NCBI GenBank assembly: GCA_027604185.1
Contig: JADGKB010000082.1
Coordinates: forward strand, 1-63,793
DNA from: Boothiomyces macroporosus
Taxonomy: Eukaryota; Chytridiomycota; Chytridiomycetes; Rhizophydiales; Terramycetaceae
Reading direction: 5' to 3'
DNA: 63,793 bases
Both the position numbers and the translations under genes were made by a program. Of this stretch, positions 36,323 to 48,240 are shown piece by piece; within the stretch, counting starts at the first letter, position 1; every line of letters starts with the position of its first letter. A model generated the notes under the pieces. That model ran no database searches. It was not told the DNA's origin and worked only from the letters and a program-made list of their open reading frames with translations.

Positions 36323-37594
36323 TCAAAAGAGGTGATACTCGACCCCTGCAATCACCTCTTTCCTCAGATGATTGACAAACCCTTTAAACTTGGGAGCAAT
36401 GAAACGAGCGTATGAAAAGTTAAAGTTCAAAATGAACTTGTTGCCACCAAGAGGATGCAAATCAACGGCTCGATATTCATAGATTCTCTGTTTACTTGCG
36501 ATTGGATCAGTATAAAAGAACTGCCAAATGTCATCAGTCCTATTGTAAAACACTTTAAATTTCACGTCTTCAGAAAAGTCGACAACTTCTAGCTCCGTTT
36601 CGCTTTTCACTATTGCTTTGAAGATCAAAGAAGTATCGTAAGGAAGAAAGATATCATTTCTGTTGTAGACATTGGTATAATTGGATCGCTTGGTGTCATG
36701 CACCGATAGAATATAGTTGTCGTCAACCCAAAGGTAGATTTCATCGGTAAGCTGCATTTCAAATTGAGGAGTCAATTTCACAGTTTCGCCACCTTGGAAC
36801 AAGTTACTGTCGACTTTAAAGTAATATGCAGCTTCATCTTCACGAACATGGACTACTCCAAGGATATCTGGGCAAGATGGGCAACTGTTAGGTGTTCTTT
36901 CAATAACCTGACTACATTTTAAAGCAGCTCCAATGGTGTAATGGGAATCGCCAAGTGTTTTTAAGTCTATTCTAAAACCGGCAGTCAAACGAGAGATTGG
37001 GTCTCCATAAAATAAGTGGATCACATTCTTCCAATCCAAGTACTCTTCTCCGATACCGAGAGGAATTCTAGAGTTGTAATAGGCTTGGTATTTTTCCAGT
37101 GTCCTAGGATTGTGCTGTATAACGAACTGCCCGGCTGTACCATTAACACTACTGCTTTCCATGGAATCACTATTTTTCCTAATTCGCTTCAACAGGTTAC
37201 TTCCATCAGAAATTGTTCGCTTTTCAGTAATAGCTTGGGTATTAACATATTTCTCTTCAAGTTTGCTCCTATTTCTGTTCACTTTTAATTCCTCGGAAGT
37301 CGTCTCTATCCCTGATTTAATAAACGTTGATGGCGGGCTTGGCATTCTTTTTTTGCATAACTTGACTCTAGAGCCATTCAACAGGTTTTCGTAATATAGC
37401 GGATATCTTTTGAGGATTGGTGATGGTGGTGTGAGTGTTATGTCCATTTCGTAGTCTGGTAGACCTTAGGTTAAGGCTAATTTACCATCAATGCAGTCAG
37501 TCTCTTCTTCGGACTCTGAACCTGAGCTGGTTTCAGAATAATATGAATCTATTGAATCGCTGTCGATCTCTTCTGCAAGGATTACTCCTTGCAT
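36323..37594 (-). CDS. family X protein, copy B (416 aa), unknown
   Basis: Paralogue of 24854-25983, with a 21-nt intron (37465-37485) at the equivalent position after an acidic Ser-rich leader (DSIDSYYSETSSGSESEEE). The central linker is longer and basic (KSGIETTSEELKVNRNRSKL). The conserved C-terminal domain keeps CPSCPDILG, QLTDEIYLWVDD, LSVHDTKR, DIFLPYD, DPIASKQRIY, VDLHPLGGNKF and the terminal AGVEYHLF. Two Cys in CPSC are invariant between copies and may bind a metal. The gene is divergent from the secreted-peptide gene at 38092, as copy A is from 26479. Confidence 0.7.
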
Positions 37595-38091
37595 ATGAAT
37601 TTGTTAACTTTCCTCGGGGGTCCATGGCTTTATAAGAAAGTCCACAGTTAATTTCCAAATTGGGGTGAACCAGTGGGCACAGACTCTGAAACTCCGCTGT
37701 TAAAGCCATTCAAAGAAGATAGAGACAAGAGAGAAAAGGGAATTCAAAGAGATGCGAATTCTATTCTATATGGAACTTTATCCAGCCGAAATGGCTTTTA
37801 ATCGGATGTTGGGGACATTTTTTAATTTTTTATGCACTGATGGTGGGCCGCTTCTTGAGAATGACAAAATGTTGCACCCGAACGCAAACTTACACCAATT
37901 GGTCAGGATAACTTGGCACATAGTTTACGAGCGTGAATAAGGTAATGCCGGACCGTGTTTTCTTGGAAAAAGATAGAATTCATTCAATAATTTGACATTA
38001 ATAGGACCCATTTGAATACGTTTTGACCACATGTGGTCCGTGCAAAATGATTGAGGTGCATAAATTCCCACAGTTTCTCTCGCTTCCAAGC
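37595..38091. other. bidirectional intergenic region between family X copy B and peptide B
   Basis: About 500 bp that presumably drives both divergent genes. It corresponds to 25984-26478 beside copy A. It contains a 62-codon plus frame (37752-37940, MRILFYMELYPAEMAF...) with no recognisable domain, which I do not accept as a gene. No shared motif between the two intergenic regions was obvious by eye. Confidence 0.4.
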
Positions 38092-38220
38092 ATGAAGTTC
38101 CTAAAGGCCCTCTGGCTGCTTGCAATTGCAGTATCAGCCGTAGCAATTGATAACACCTCAAATGCCCCAGATACCTCCATACCAGTTCAAATGGTAGATG
38201 GAAACAGAGGAAATGATTAG
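38092..38220 (+). CDS. small secreted peptide, copy B (42 aa)
   Basis: ATG at 38092 gives a signal peptide (MKFLKALWLLAIAVSAVA) and a mature part of about 24 residues beginning IDNTSNAPDTSI and ending QMVDGNRGND. It pairs with the 26479 gene in leader length, mature length, AP and DG-x-R-x-N landmarks, and position next to a family X gene. An in-frame upstream ATG at 38047 would bury the signal peptide, so 38092 is preferred. No Cys. Function unknown. Confidence 0.5.
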   Translation: MKFLKALWLLAIAVSAVAIDNTSNAPDTSIPVQMVDGNRGND

Positions 38221-39436
38221 AATTTTGTTAATAAAGAGTAAAGTTGTGTGTATTTGCCCACTTGCTGTCTTGGATTCAGGCTATAGTTTTCGATAAGGTA
38301 TGATTAATTTGCCCTCGCAAGTTGAATTTAGTCAGCTTACTTGGATGGAAATTGGTAAATAGATTCATTCACCAGCTTTATTCTAACTGAATTCCTTTCA
38401 ATTGACCATTATCTTGGTCGAGGAGCTAGGATAGAGTAATGTCTTTGAATCTACTTTTGAATGATCAAACGTGAAATATTTTTGATGGGGGCATCAATGC
38501 CCATTTGAAGATATGATGTGCTGAAAGTGCCTTTTATGATTTCATCACCAGAGTGATTTGTGGAGACTTGCGCTAATTCGAATCATTGAAGCAGTCATTT
38601 GTAATGTTTCAATTCAGATACCCATATGCATGCAAAACTGGTGAGTGAAAAAGGTATTGAGAAAAATAAACGTCGTGGAAGATTAGTGTTTCAAATAGTA
38701 CTTGATAAGAGCTAAACTACAATGGTGGTTTTATATCTCTCCCGTAACTTTTTTGACAACGAATTGATTGGTGTAATTGCAAATGACTTTTTTGAAATGT
38801 CTCGTCTTGCTACTGGACTTTACTTTACACGACATCAAATATACATGTTGCATGTCTCTGGGTAAAAGTGGTTGGTGTATTGAAACACATTCATGGTCAG
38901 TAGTATGTGCATCAAGTAAGAATGTAAAAAGTCCACCTATCTTTCTCGACTAGCGCAGAATCTGTTAGCAATCTCAGCATGCAACTGTGCTATTCGCGGC
39001 TTACCAGTAGCAGTATTTTTCTCAACATATAATACACGTGCATTTACCATTTCAATTACAACTAAATTTGGATGCATGTATACAATTACACTGCTAGTGA
39101 TATGCAACATAGTTAATAACAAGTTCAAAAGTAGGGGAGACGCTTACTAGAATGTGTAGTTGTTTAATCCCCAGTTTGGCGATTGAACACAAGCAAGCAC
39201 AGTGAAAACGTCTCAACCTTTAAACAAAATGCAAACACTTTGTGTTTCGCTAAAGACTTTACCTTGGATTTATCATTCTCAAGTTTTAATGTAGACAACA
39301 ACAAGTACAGCAGTACCAAAATAACCATTAGGATGCAATAGTTTATCCATGTAGAAAGTTTCCCTTTGCTCCCTCAAACCGAGTTTTGACTTACACCAGC
39401 ATAGCTATACCACAAAGCCAATCATAAAAAAACAAA
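38221..39436. other. intergenic gap of about 1.2 kb
   Basis: No gene is supported. A 63-codon minus frame at 38937-39128 (VVIEMVNARVLYVEKNT...) looks somewhat protein-like but has no start, neighbour exons or family. This is the longest unassigned stretch in the window and follows the duplicated accessory region. Confidence 0.5.
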
Positions 39437-40196
39437 TTATAGTTCCTGCTTATATTCAACAACATCTCTGTTCTTATCTACCACAAGTACCAATCTCTTG
39501 CCCTCCATGAAATCCTTTCCATAATACAGACGGTAACAAGGCATGAATCGATCTACAAAATCTTTAACTTGGCTTTTATCCATTCCACTTCCCTTTTCGT
39601 TAATCATCATTTCTTCCTGCTCCCATCTCCATTCATACACAATTTCAATATCTCTAGTTTTCAACTGAACAAAATAATCCAAATATGAATACAGCTGATT
39701 AAATTCTTTCAAGTGATCGTTCACTAGAGCGAGTTCTGGTGGTGGTGAATCTACCGCTTGGAAACCTAAGCACCAACCTTCCAATAAAATGATTTGAGGC
39801 TTTTGTGCAACTGGCCATTGATCAATAGGCAATCGATCGCCTTTACCGCTGTGTAAAGACTTTTCATATTTCGGTATTCTAGTTGCTTTACCGTCAATCA
39901 AATCACTAATCACTTGAACTCCGAGTTTCCAATCAATCGTTCCTGGTAATCCCCGTTGTTTTAACAATGGATGCGTTTGCGTCTGCTGCTGAGAGTAAGG
40001 GATATACAAGTCATCCATCGAGAAATAAAGGAGAGAAGGAAAGTAGGATGAAAGTGAGTTTACTAGTGTGGTTTTACCGATTCCTGACTTAGGATAGAGT
40101 ACCTTGCGGGCCATTTATTCCTATTACTAGCGGCCTCTTTTTGTTCTTTTCTAAACACAGTCTAATGAACTGCGCAACAATTTCCTGTTTTTTCAT
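39437..40196 (-). CDS. P-loop kinase, Tda10 / D-glycerate 3-kinase (GLYK) family
   Basis: A 19-nt intron (gtactctatcctaagtcag) falls inside the P-loop. Removing it gives PLVIGINGPQGIGKTTL, and the whole protein is 246 aa from the ATG at 40196. It continues with LLYFSMDDLYIPYSQQ (the catalytic DD-x-Y of the phosphoribulokinase/GLYK group), R-G-x-P-G-T-x-D, PKYEKSLHSGKGDR and ILLEGWCLGF, all diagnostic of Tda10/GLYK. These enzymes phosphorylate glycerate or a related small sugar acid. The fungal Tda10 substrate is not firmly known. Confidence 0.9.
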
Positions 40197-40345
40197 TAGG
40201 AAAAGATAAGATTTTACCATTGTACAAGTCCATTCATGAGGAATGTATTTCTAGGACCTAACTGTAGTCAAACACAAGGATACTCCCACCTGCTGTATAT
40301 TCGCAATAACTAGATCCCAAAATAACGCTAACAGATATTACTTTA

Positions 40346-40837
40346 TTATACAGAGTCGTCATGGAAATTCCACTTTGATTTTTTAGAAGACTGTGGTGCT
40401 GTCCTTACATAGCGAGCATCATCTGGTGGCGGTTCCTACATTAACCATCATATACCAAAACAGTGCATGAGCTGAGCATGCTTTGAATAGATAAACAAAC
40501 GCTTTCAACCGTCAGCGCTGGAGACCAGTGATCATACAGTATTGATAGACAGATATGACCATTAGAATAAATATGGGGATGAACTGGCACTGGCTTTACA
40601 AATTGTACCTTGTAAGTAAATCAATACTTCTGGTGCTTCCATCGGGTACTTTGATCCGAAATTCACTTGCAGCTCAAACTCCTGTCCTTCGTAAAGCGTC
40701 CCTTCTGATCCTTTAATTTTTATATTCCAAGTACTCAGTGAGTCAGTAGATAACAGAGTGATTCCATCAAGCGGTGTAGTACTGAGCTGGCGAAGCTCCT
40801 TTTGTACTCGTTTGGTAAAAATCGTCGATTGCGTCAT
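40346..40837 (-). CDS. UBE2W: ubiquitin-conjugating enzyme E2 W-like
   Basis: Introns of 19 nt (gtattgatttacttacaag) and 20 nt (gtatatgatggttaatgtag) give 150 aa. UBC fold with YPMEAPEV, the HP-H-x-Y-S-N-G-H-I-C active-site region with catalytic Cys in NGHICLSIL, DHWSPALTVESVCLSIQSML, and the special UBE2W tail PPPDDARYVRTAP...KKSKW.FHDDSV. UBE2W attaches ubiquitin to the N-terminal alpha-amino group of substrates, and its C-terminal tail is needed for this. The tail here is well kept. Adjacent to and downstream of the DENN gene's 3' end, head to tail. Confidence 0.93.
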
Positions 40838-40859
40838 TTTAAAAATGAGAGTTTATTTT

Positions 40860-43800
40860 TTACACAATAGGGTAATCCTGCGAATTACTTTTTACTAGGA
40901 CGTCTCTAGAGTTTACTGTCGGTCTGCTCAGCTCATCTATAGAGTCTGTCAATTCGCAATCTGGGAGCGCTGAAGGAGTCCTAGATCGCAGCACTTTTAA
41001 TGAAGCAGAGTCCTTCTCTCCCGTATCTTTAAGTGTAACTGTTGGTCTACCAAAATCATCATCAAGGTCAATCTGCAAACTAACGTTACTCCTATCCAAG
41101 TGTGAATTTAGGGTGATGGTGGGTCGTCCGATTTCTCTTAATGAATTTAATTCGTCATCATCAAGCATCTCTTCGTCTGTAGATGTATTAGATGCCTGTG
41201 ATTCCCTAATTGGTAAGTCTGACACCCAATCTGAAACTCTATTCTCTTTCCATTCGGATACACGTTCATGGGTAGGCACTCTTTCAATACTGGGCTCTGA
41301 TAGCTGCTCTTGCCAATCTGAAACATTGCTTGGCTGTCTGCGAGGTGGTAGCGCTGGTGGATTTTGTGGAAGAGTCTCTTTTCTACTCTGAGGAATATTC
41401 TTCAAATGCTGTTCATAGATTGTGATTACTCTAATCAATCTAGAAATAATTCGCTGTAATTCTTCTTGATCAGAACTGTGTTAGCAAAGAATACCTGTCA
41501 ACTAGTTGCTCTTCGTCACAAGCCTTCAACAGAATCAAGTTTTGTTCGTGCAAATTATGAATGGCTCTTTCTACTTGAGAGTATCTTTGACTTGACAGAT
41601 GAGAAGCTTCGTACATGTCAATCACTCTTGTAACTTGCTCTAATCGCTCTTCAAGTAAATCTCTTCGCTGATCATCAGATGAGAATACAGGTACTTCAGA
41701 AGCGTCTGTTTTCTGAAAACCTTTCCATTTCAACTTCATCCATTTGGTAAAATCTTGCTTTCCTTTCTATATTAATTTGTATTACCATTGCTGCTATTCT
41801 TGCTCTATTTACTAACTCGTTGGTATGAGAACGCATCATTTGTAAATCCGCTTCGGTTAGCAACTGCTGAGGTGTTCGAGGTTGTACTTCATATACAGAC
41901 TTCCATTCAAATACATCTACGGAATAATAGTTGTCTTTTTTAGTATCAAGTACCTGTTGGCAAATCATCTTGATTTACAGGCATAGCCATTATTGTGCTA
42001 CTAATCTGATACGTTTGTTCATTCAAGAACGGTGTGGTCTCTTTAGTGAATCGCATTTTGGATCTGTTCAATTTCTGCTTTATACTTTCATCAAAAAACA
42101 AGACTTGGTAGTCAGTTTCAGGTCTCTCAATTCTATCCAATACAAACTGTGCAAACGCTTGCGTTTCTACCACTATACTCATAAACGCCTGAGTTAATGA
42201 TTATTACTCTAGTCTCAGAATCAAACTCTGACAAGAATTCTGCTTTTTTAAAGAAATTGTCTGTTCCCGTATCTGAATTATTGCTTCCCAATTTCTTTTC
42301 ATCCGGGAAATTCAAATTATGCCGGTAGTTTTTCAATAAGGATGTGAGCACTTTAAAGAATGCTACAGCAATCTTTTCATCTTGAAAAGTGAGAGGGCAA
42401 GGACTAGCATCTGTTAGAACCATACAATCTTGATGGCAAATGAGATGGCAACCTTGATTAGATTCTATTTACTTTGGCACATTAATACTGTACATGACTT
42501 TGGGTTGTATTCCGTAACACAGAGATGGCACTCTAATCTATTGGTTTTTTTAATTCTTTCGGCTTTAGCATGTGTACTGGTATCAGTTCTTCGTCTAAAC
42601 AATTCTTTCGATGCTCCTCTTTGCTGTCCGGGCACCCTTTTTGGGGGACCATACCTTGGGTCTGCGACTTGACTGACGTCCGATCTTGAGTTTCCATCTG
42701 ATGAATCAGAATTAGTTGTAAATCGATCCGCATAATCGTCGTCATTTTCATCTTCTTCATCAATATCAACTTCTCGCACTTCATTTAAAATCAATTCATG
42801 GAAAATATGGCCTTCTTTGTAAATCAATGGTGCTTCGATTGGTGATATTGTTAATGGTTCGTTTGTAGGAACGGCTTTTGAATTTAAAATTCCATTATAA
42901 TTTTCAATGCTTATTGATGGTGTGTGTTGCGCTGGTGTTTGTAATATTGAAGATTTTTTACTAGACATTGCCATGAATTTATCAAATATACTTATTCGCG
43001 GTTTTTCATCTACACTTGGGGAAGCTGCTACTGATTGCGTGTTTGTTGTACTCTACCGTTAATTCTAATTACTCTGCTCCACCAGTTTGGTTTGGAAAAG
43101 AACGCGGAGGATGGAGTTGGTGGTATTTCCTGTTTCGGCTCATCGTTTGCTGCCTTTGCAAATTTTTGAGGATTTTTCATTACTGATTGCAAAGAGTATA
43201 CGGACTCTTCAGATGGTGTTTCTAGTGTCAACATCAATTACCAGATGGCACACTACTTTCTAAAACGGACGCTCTTGGCGTAGCAACAAAAGATCCTACT
43301 GATAATGCCAGCGATGGGTTTTCATTCAAACTAGTGTTGATTGATAATTTTGTTATTGGAGGTGCTGCAACTGAAGGCACGCTATCAAGTTGTGTGTTTG
43401 ATGCCATATTTACATTATCAAATGATTGAATTATCATTGAAGAAGATGCTGCAATTGAATTCGAGTTGAGTGTTGAAGACCCAGCGGTCTTTGCTGAGGG
43501 AGCGCGTAAATGTCCAATCGCTGCTCTCGATTTTTCATGTAAAAATGGATTGCTGTATATTGAATACAGCAATTTCGGTATATCTCTAATCTTTCGTCTT
43601 CCAATTATTGAGTTTGCTGATTTTATAAAGTGTTTATCCTGTGGAAAAGTACATTTCATTGTTTCTGGAACTCCAAGGTTTTTATATGATGGTGAAGTTG
43701 CAGTGTTGGATTTACCACTATACTTTTCCAATATTGAAATCAATTTCCGTCGTTCTCTTCCAGGCAATTTTACTTTTAATGGAGCAAAATCCAGAACATC

Positions 43801-45133
43801 GTTGTCGATGTCTACTACTGCAGCCTAATTTAAAATTTGATTACATCTGGCGGTCTCCATTCCGCAGTTTTCCATTCTGGAAAAGATTTCTTTTGGATGC
43901 CGACCAAGAATGGAACTGGTGCTTGTAGGTAGTTTAGCAATCTTTTTGGAAGTACAGGGATTAAAATATGGTGCCAATAAAATGGATATAGCCATCCGCA
44001 TATTATTTCGCAACTTAGAGTCAGCATTGAAGAGTGGTCTGATAGTAGTATGACTTTTACATCCATCATCAACAATTCAAACAAGGTAACAATATGCTCT
44101 AATGACATACACCTAAATAGCGGATAACAGGAATACTTGGTTAGTCTCAATGTACATTTTTAACTAGTGGGATGGTATTTACAGGTGGTCTATGTATGTA
44201 CAAAACGTAATCCGCAATTGATATTCCTACTTCTAATTTTCCAGGAGGTGGTAAAGGCACCTCATACAACAAATTTATCACACATCTGGATTAGCTTACT
44301 ACAACCTTTCGAACGCAAATCTCTCAAATTCCCCATCACGGCAATTCTTTAGCATTATACACAACCAATCTTTCAAAAAGTCGTACCATGGCCATCTGCT
44401 TAATATTCCAATACATGTAGGCAAGTAAATATTGTCTAATTGAGCAAGAACACTGTGACGCAAAGGCGACATTAATTCCTCCAACAATCCAATATTCTCT
44501 TCTGCTAGCGCAGCAGATTCTTTACTTGAATCTTCAATCCCCATTTTCAGTTTTAATAGTCTCTCTTTCTGCACTGCAAGTTGTGTTTGTACATGTTGCG
44601 CAAACTCATAGTCAGACTCTACCAGATTCCGATTCCTCCAGTCAGTAATCAAATCATCCAATTGCTTGGACTGCTCCTTGGTCGGCGACACGTATGTAGT
44701 AACACAAACGCCATACGATTTTGACCCGTCAGCCTCTGTTGTAATCTTGGTTAATTATCGCTTACAAATGAATGAAATGTATCTTTGGGTTTTTCAGTTT
44801 CTTGACTTACAAATGTAACATCATTTGGAAAGCAAAACTATATTAAATCAATGATACAAGTGGAGTGTAAACTGGGAATTTGCAATTGTCGCCATAATCT
44901 TCTTTTGGATATCTGAATATGGTCTCTGGTTCGTATCGATAGTGCAGCGGATGTATTTCCTTTATTTTTCTTGTAGGATCCAGAATTTCTTTTACTTGCT
45001 CCACAGGCTCAGGATTATCTTCTATTTTGTCTACCACTCTTTTCGCTGTTAAATTTGATTCAGGTCCAAGACCAACTCGAAAGTAATAATCTGCAAATCT
45101 GATTACTCCTGGCGAATCCTGTATGTTGTCCAT
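40860..45133 (-). CDS. DENN (AEX-3) domain protein with C1 zinc domain, putative Rab GEF
   Basis: A large multi-exon gene, about 1300 aa. The N-terminus from the ATG at 45133 is uDENN-like (VIRFADYYFRVGLG), continuing across 20-nt introns into FCFPNDVTF and YGVCVTTYVSP. The core DENN domain lies at about 43830-44150 (LFRCMSLEHIVTLFELLMMD, VILLSDH, YLQAPVPFLVGI). A Ser-rich linker is followed by a C1 (phorbol ester/DAG-type) finger: ECHLC...CQSCHLICHQDC...C, itself split by a 20-nt intron. Then a dDENN-like block (DRIERPETDYQVLFFDESI, then TPFL) and a repetitive acidic tail with several RPT(V/I)TL motifs. DENN proteins exchange nucleotides on Rab GTPases; C1 suggests recruitment to lipid membranes. 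Confidence 0.8.
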
Positions 45134-45186
45134 TTGAATGTAAAGATATTTTTGTTTGCTTTTTTGGTGACGTGTTTTCTTCAGAT

Positions 45187-46008
45187 ATGCGAACAGAACG
45201 TTCCGAATCATACCGCCTGAGACACGATGGGATTGGAACAGTTAAATTACCTTTTGATATAAATCAAAATAGCCCGCAAAATATTGAAAGAGGGAACCAG
45301 AGATTGAACGCCTCTTTGGCCTTCAGATTGCGCAAATATACGTGAGTTGACAACTAACCTAGGCCACTATGTTTGCAAGCAATTAAATCAGACAACCCTA
45401 ATGACGATCCAGATCATGAATACAACGATTCTATTATTGGGAATGCTGTCTACTCTGCTAGTTCTGTGCAAAAAAGAACCAACACCCCAAGCAGGCCTCG
45501 CATAGAGGTACACCAAATTAACCAGCAGGAAATCCCAATCCCAACGACTGTTAATGAGCAAATAGAAGATATAGACGATAAATCAGACTTTCACGGCAAT
45601 CACGAGGGTACCCATTTATAACAGCAGATGCGACCTCTTTAGACGTTTCTACTCAAAAGCGTTTTCTTAGTAAAGCACAGTTGTTGCTTCGCCAATCGCC
45701 TACCAGAACAAAAAAGGTGCGTCAAGCTAATTTAGGACGCAATTGACCGTGAAAGAATGCTGCAAAAGAATAGCAAAGTGGTAACAAAGTACGACGACAT
45801 TCGCAAAATCTTGGGCTGGGGTCCATCTTTAGGTACCCAAAGGGATGTAGTTGACCAGGCACACACATATAGATATTTAACAGTCCCATTGGCAAAACCA
45901 CGATTGCGAAATATCACACGAGGAGGTAAGCCAACTGGAGTAGTGGTGATTACAAACAGCAAATCGCCATTTCCTAAAATCGAGCTTCCGCCTGTTAATT
46001 TATACTGA
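45187..46008 (+). CDS. hypothetical protein (254 aa)
   Basis: Four exons joined by introns of 21 (gtgagttgacaactaacctag), 17 (gtacccatttataacag) and 19 nt (gtgcgtcaagctaatttag) make a continuous frame from the ATG at 45187. The middle is disordered and acidic. The C-terminal half is compact (KVVTKYDDIRKILGWGPSLG, YRYLTVPLAKPRLRNITRGG) and looks like a folded domain, but I do not recognise it. It is divergent from the DENN gene, with only 53 bp between start codons. The 17-nt intron has a second AG three bases downstream, so one residue could be alternatively included. Confidence 0.6.
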
Positions 46009-46044
46009 AACATTGTGAAATAAATGCAAATAGTGTCTATTAGT

Positions 46045-47170
46045 TTATTTCTGTAAAAGATACTCTTCTATGAGCGAGACGGTCTTTTCAATAGCTTCTC
46101 TCGAAACTTGGTGGTGACATACAAATCTCATTGCTGTTGATCCGCCACCTAATACTTTGATTCCATGAGGTGCAAGTAGATCCATAATATCCTGAGCAGT
46201 AACTTGATACTTTTTAAAGTCCACCCAAACCATATTTGTCTCTGTTGGAATAGTAATGGACAGTCCAAGTCTTTCAAATTCTTTGGACAAACATGCAGCG
46301 TTTGCATGGTCGACTTCCAAATTCTTTAGGTGATTGTTCAATACAAATAAGCAAGCCGTTGCTAAACCACCAGCTTGCCTCCAACCACCACCAAACACTT
46401 TACGGAAATGTCTAGCTTTCTTGATGAATTCCTTGGATCCAACGAGCACAGATCCAATTGGAGCTCCCAATCCTTTAGAAAAACAAAGAGACACAGAATC
46501 GAATGGAGAGCAGGCTTCTTTGAGTGACTGACCATTCTTGACAATAGCATTCCAGAGTCTTGCTCCATCTAAATGCATTTTAACTCCATTTGCGTGGGCA
46601 AGGTTGGAAATTTTGACTTGCTCTTCAAACGGAAATACCTATATTAACACCTAGTACCCTTCCAGCTAAAGTGTTTTCAAGACAGACCAATTTAGTCGGA
46701 GCATGGTGAACATCATCATCCAAAATCCAATTCTTTTCAATCAATTCAGCAGTCAAGTGGGACCCATCAGGTTGCATCAATGGAATAACCATTGCTGAAG
46801 AGTGAAATGCAATGCCACCAGCTTCGTGTGAATTAACATGGGCTCTAGTATCACAAACAACACTATATGGCGGCTGTAAAAGGTGGGTTCTGATTGCCAA
46901 TTGATTCGTCATAGTCCCGGATGCACAAAATAATCCAGCTTCCTTTCCAGCTAGTTGCGCAACTGTATCCTGAAGTAGATGAATACTAGGGTCGTCCTAA
47001 ATTAGTTTTTGCTGTACGTCAAACACATCGTCACCAACATCCGCAGCAGCAATAATTTTGCTCATTTCAGCTGTTGGCTTGGTGACAGTATCGCTTCTGA
47101 AATCCGCAATAGTCCTAACAAGTGTATTTGATGGCTTGGTGGTAATGTTGTAGCTGAATTTATCGACCAT
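46045..47170 (-). CDS. GLY1: low-specificity L-threonine aldolase, intron-containing copy
   Basis: PLP-dependent fold-type I enzyme, 361 aa after removal of 19-nt (gtactaggtgttaatatag) and 21-nt (gtacagcaaaaactaatttag) introns. Motifs: [11 protein letters not shown] at the N-terminus, [44 protein letters not shown], and the PLP lysine in [17 protein letters not shown], then [15 protein letters not shown]. The enzyme cleaves threonine to glycine and acetaldehyde and is the main glycine source in many fungi. It has no obvious mitochondrial leader. A second, intronless copy lies at 49923. Confidence 0.93.
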
Positions 47171-47267
47171 TTTGGGGAAAAATCTGGACCGGCCGCCAGC
47201 TAATTAAACCCAGTCACTGGATCAAGATAAGTCTCATGAATAGCTTTTTTATTAGCGGTTTATTTGG

Positions 47268-48176
47268 CTAGCCGTTTATCGCACTCGCAAAACTATTAAT
47301 TCCCATACTAGACACACCAGCTGCCAACCCATTGATATCCTTTTGGAAATTTTTAAGAGGAACACGCTCTTCTATTTGATCTGCATGGATAACCATATTC
47401 TTTTGAATTTTCTGTAAAGTTGAAGGATCAAATAGTAGAAAAGTTCCTCTTTCCAGTTCCACTTCATCTTTAAATACAGCTTCCAGGTTTTCTTTGATTA
47501 CCCACAACTTGAAATCTTTGTGGAATCTCCAGTTTCTATGGTAGAGCTCCTGACTGGCCGCCTCTTGTAAAATATCCTTTGGGAGCGAGTAAAATATGTA
47601 AAACAAAGTCTGTTCAGGTAGCAGTGACATCTTTGATATTGCTGGCGGGATATTTTTGATCAAATACGCTGGAGGAGTTTTGAAACTTGGATCTGCACCT
47701 GCCGTTGGGGTATCAGAGAATGGATTAATAAAGGAAGAATGCACATTATCTGATGAGTTCAAGTCCAGTCCTAAAGTGGTCAAATCACAACCCAGGGACA
47801 GCATCGTCAAGTCAGGATTCGTCATGCGTATAACATCAATTAAACCAAGCAGACCAAACTTTTCGTTCTTTGGTTGCTGATCGTTGTATTCCTCTTTCTG
47901 TACAGGATTCGTTGGGATATTTCCAAACAACGTGCCTGTAGTCTGGCGATTTGTACTTGTAAACTCCATATTTCCAGGTGTCATTATCGACGACCCTACG
48001 TTATTGGTTCCCAAGAGATTCGACATCAATATTTCCTGCCTCGTTTGGTTCTGCAGTTTGCTAAGCTGACCTCCTAAAGCAGGGAAATCTTCCTTATTTA
48101 ACACTGGCTGCGGTTTCCTTCCACTAGCAATATTTGAAAACGAAATGTTTGGGTTAACTGCTGAATTGGGATTCAT
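47268..48176 (-). CDS. NOT2: CCR4-NOT complex subunit NOT2 (CNOT2)
   Basis: A single exon, 302 aa. The N-terminal region contains NKEDFPALGG, the short motif conserved in NOT2. The C-terminal half is the NOT box: FYSLPKDILQEAASQELYHRNWRFHK with the L-x-x-W-x-(I/V) strand and a following GTFLLFDP. NOT2 and NOT3/5 form the NOT module of the deadenylase scaffold controlling mRNA decay. It is short compared with animal CNOT2 (about 540 aa), lacking the long disordered N-terminus, which suits this compact genome. Confidence 0.9.
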   Translation of the reverse strand: MNPNSAVNPNISFSNIASGRKPQPVLNKEDFPALGGQLSKLQNQTRQEILMSNLLGTNNVGSSIMTPGNMEFTSTNRQTTGTLFGNIPTNPVQKEEYNDQQPKNEKFGLLGLIDVIRMTNPDLTMLSLGCDLTTLGLDLNSSDNVHSSFINPFSDTPTAGADPSFKTPPAYLIKNIPPAISKMSLLPEQTLFYIFYSLPKDILQEAASQELYHRNWRFHKDFKLWVIKENLEAVFKDEVELERGTFLLFDPSTLQKIQKNMVIHADQIEERVPLKNFQKDINGLAAGVSSMGINSFASAING

Positions 48177-48240
48177 TTTTGTAAAAATTTTGAGATTTGA
48201 AATTTGGTTTCAAGTTACAAGCAAGACTGTTCAGGAGGTT

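Noticed and set aside
37752..37940. 62-codon plus-strand frame MRILFYMELYP...
   Set aside because: Lies in the presumed promoter between family X copy B and peptide B, has no counterpart beside copy A and no recognisable features.
38937..39128. 63-codon minus-strand frame
   Set aside because: It has no ATG-proximal context, partner exon or recognisable domain; it could be a gene remnant but is unsupported.
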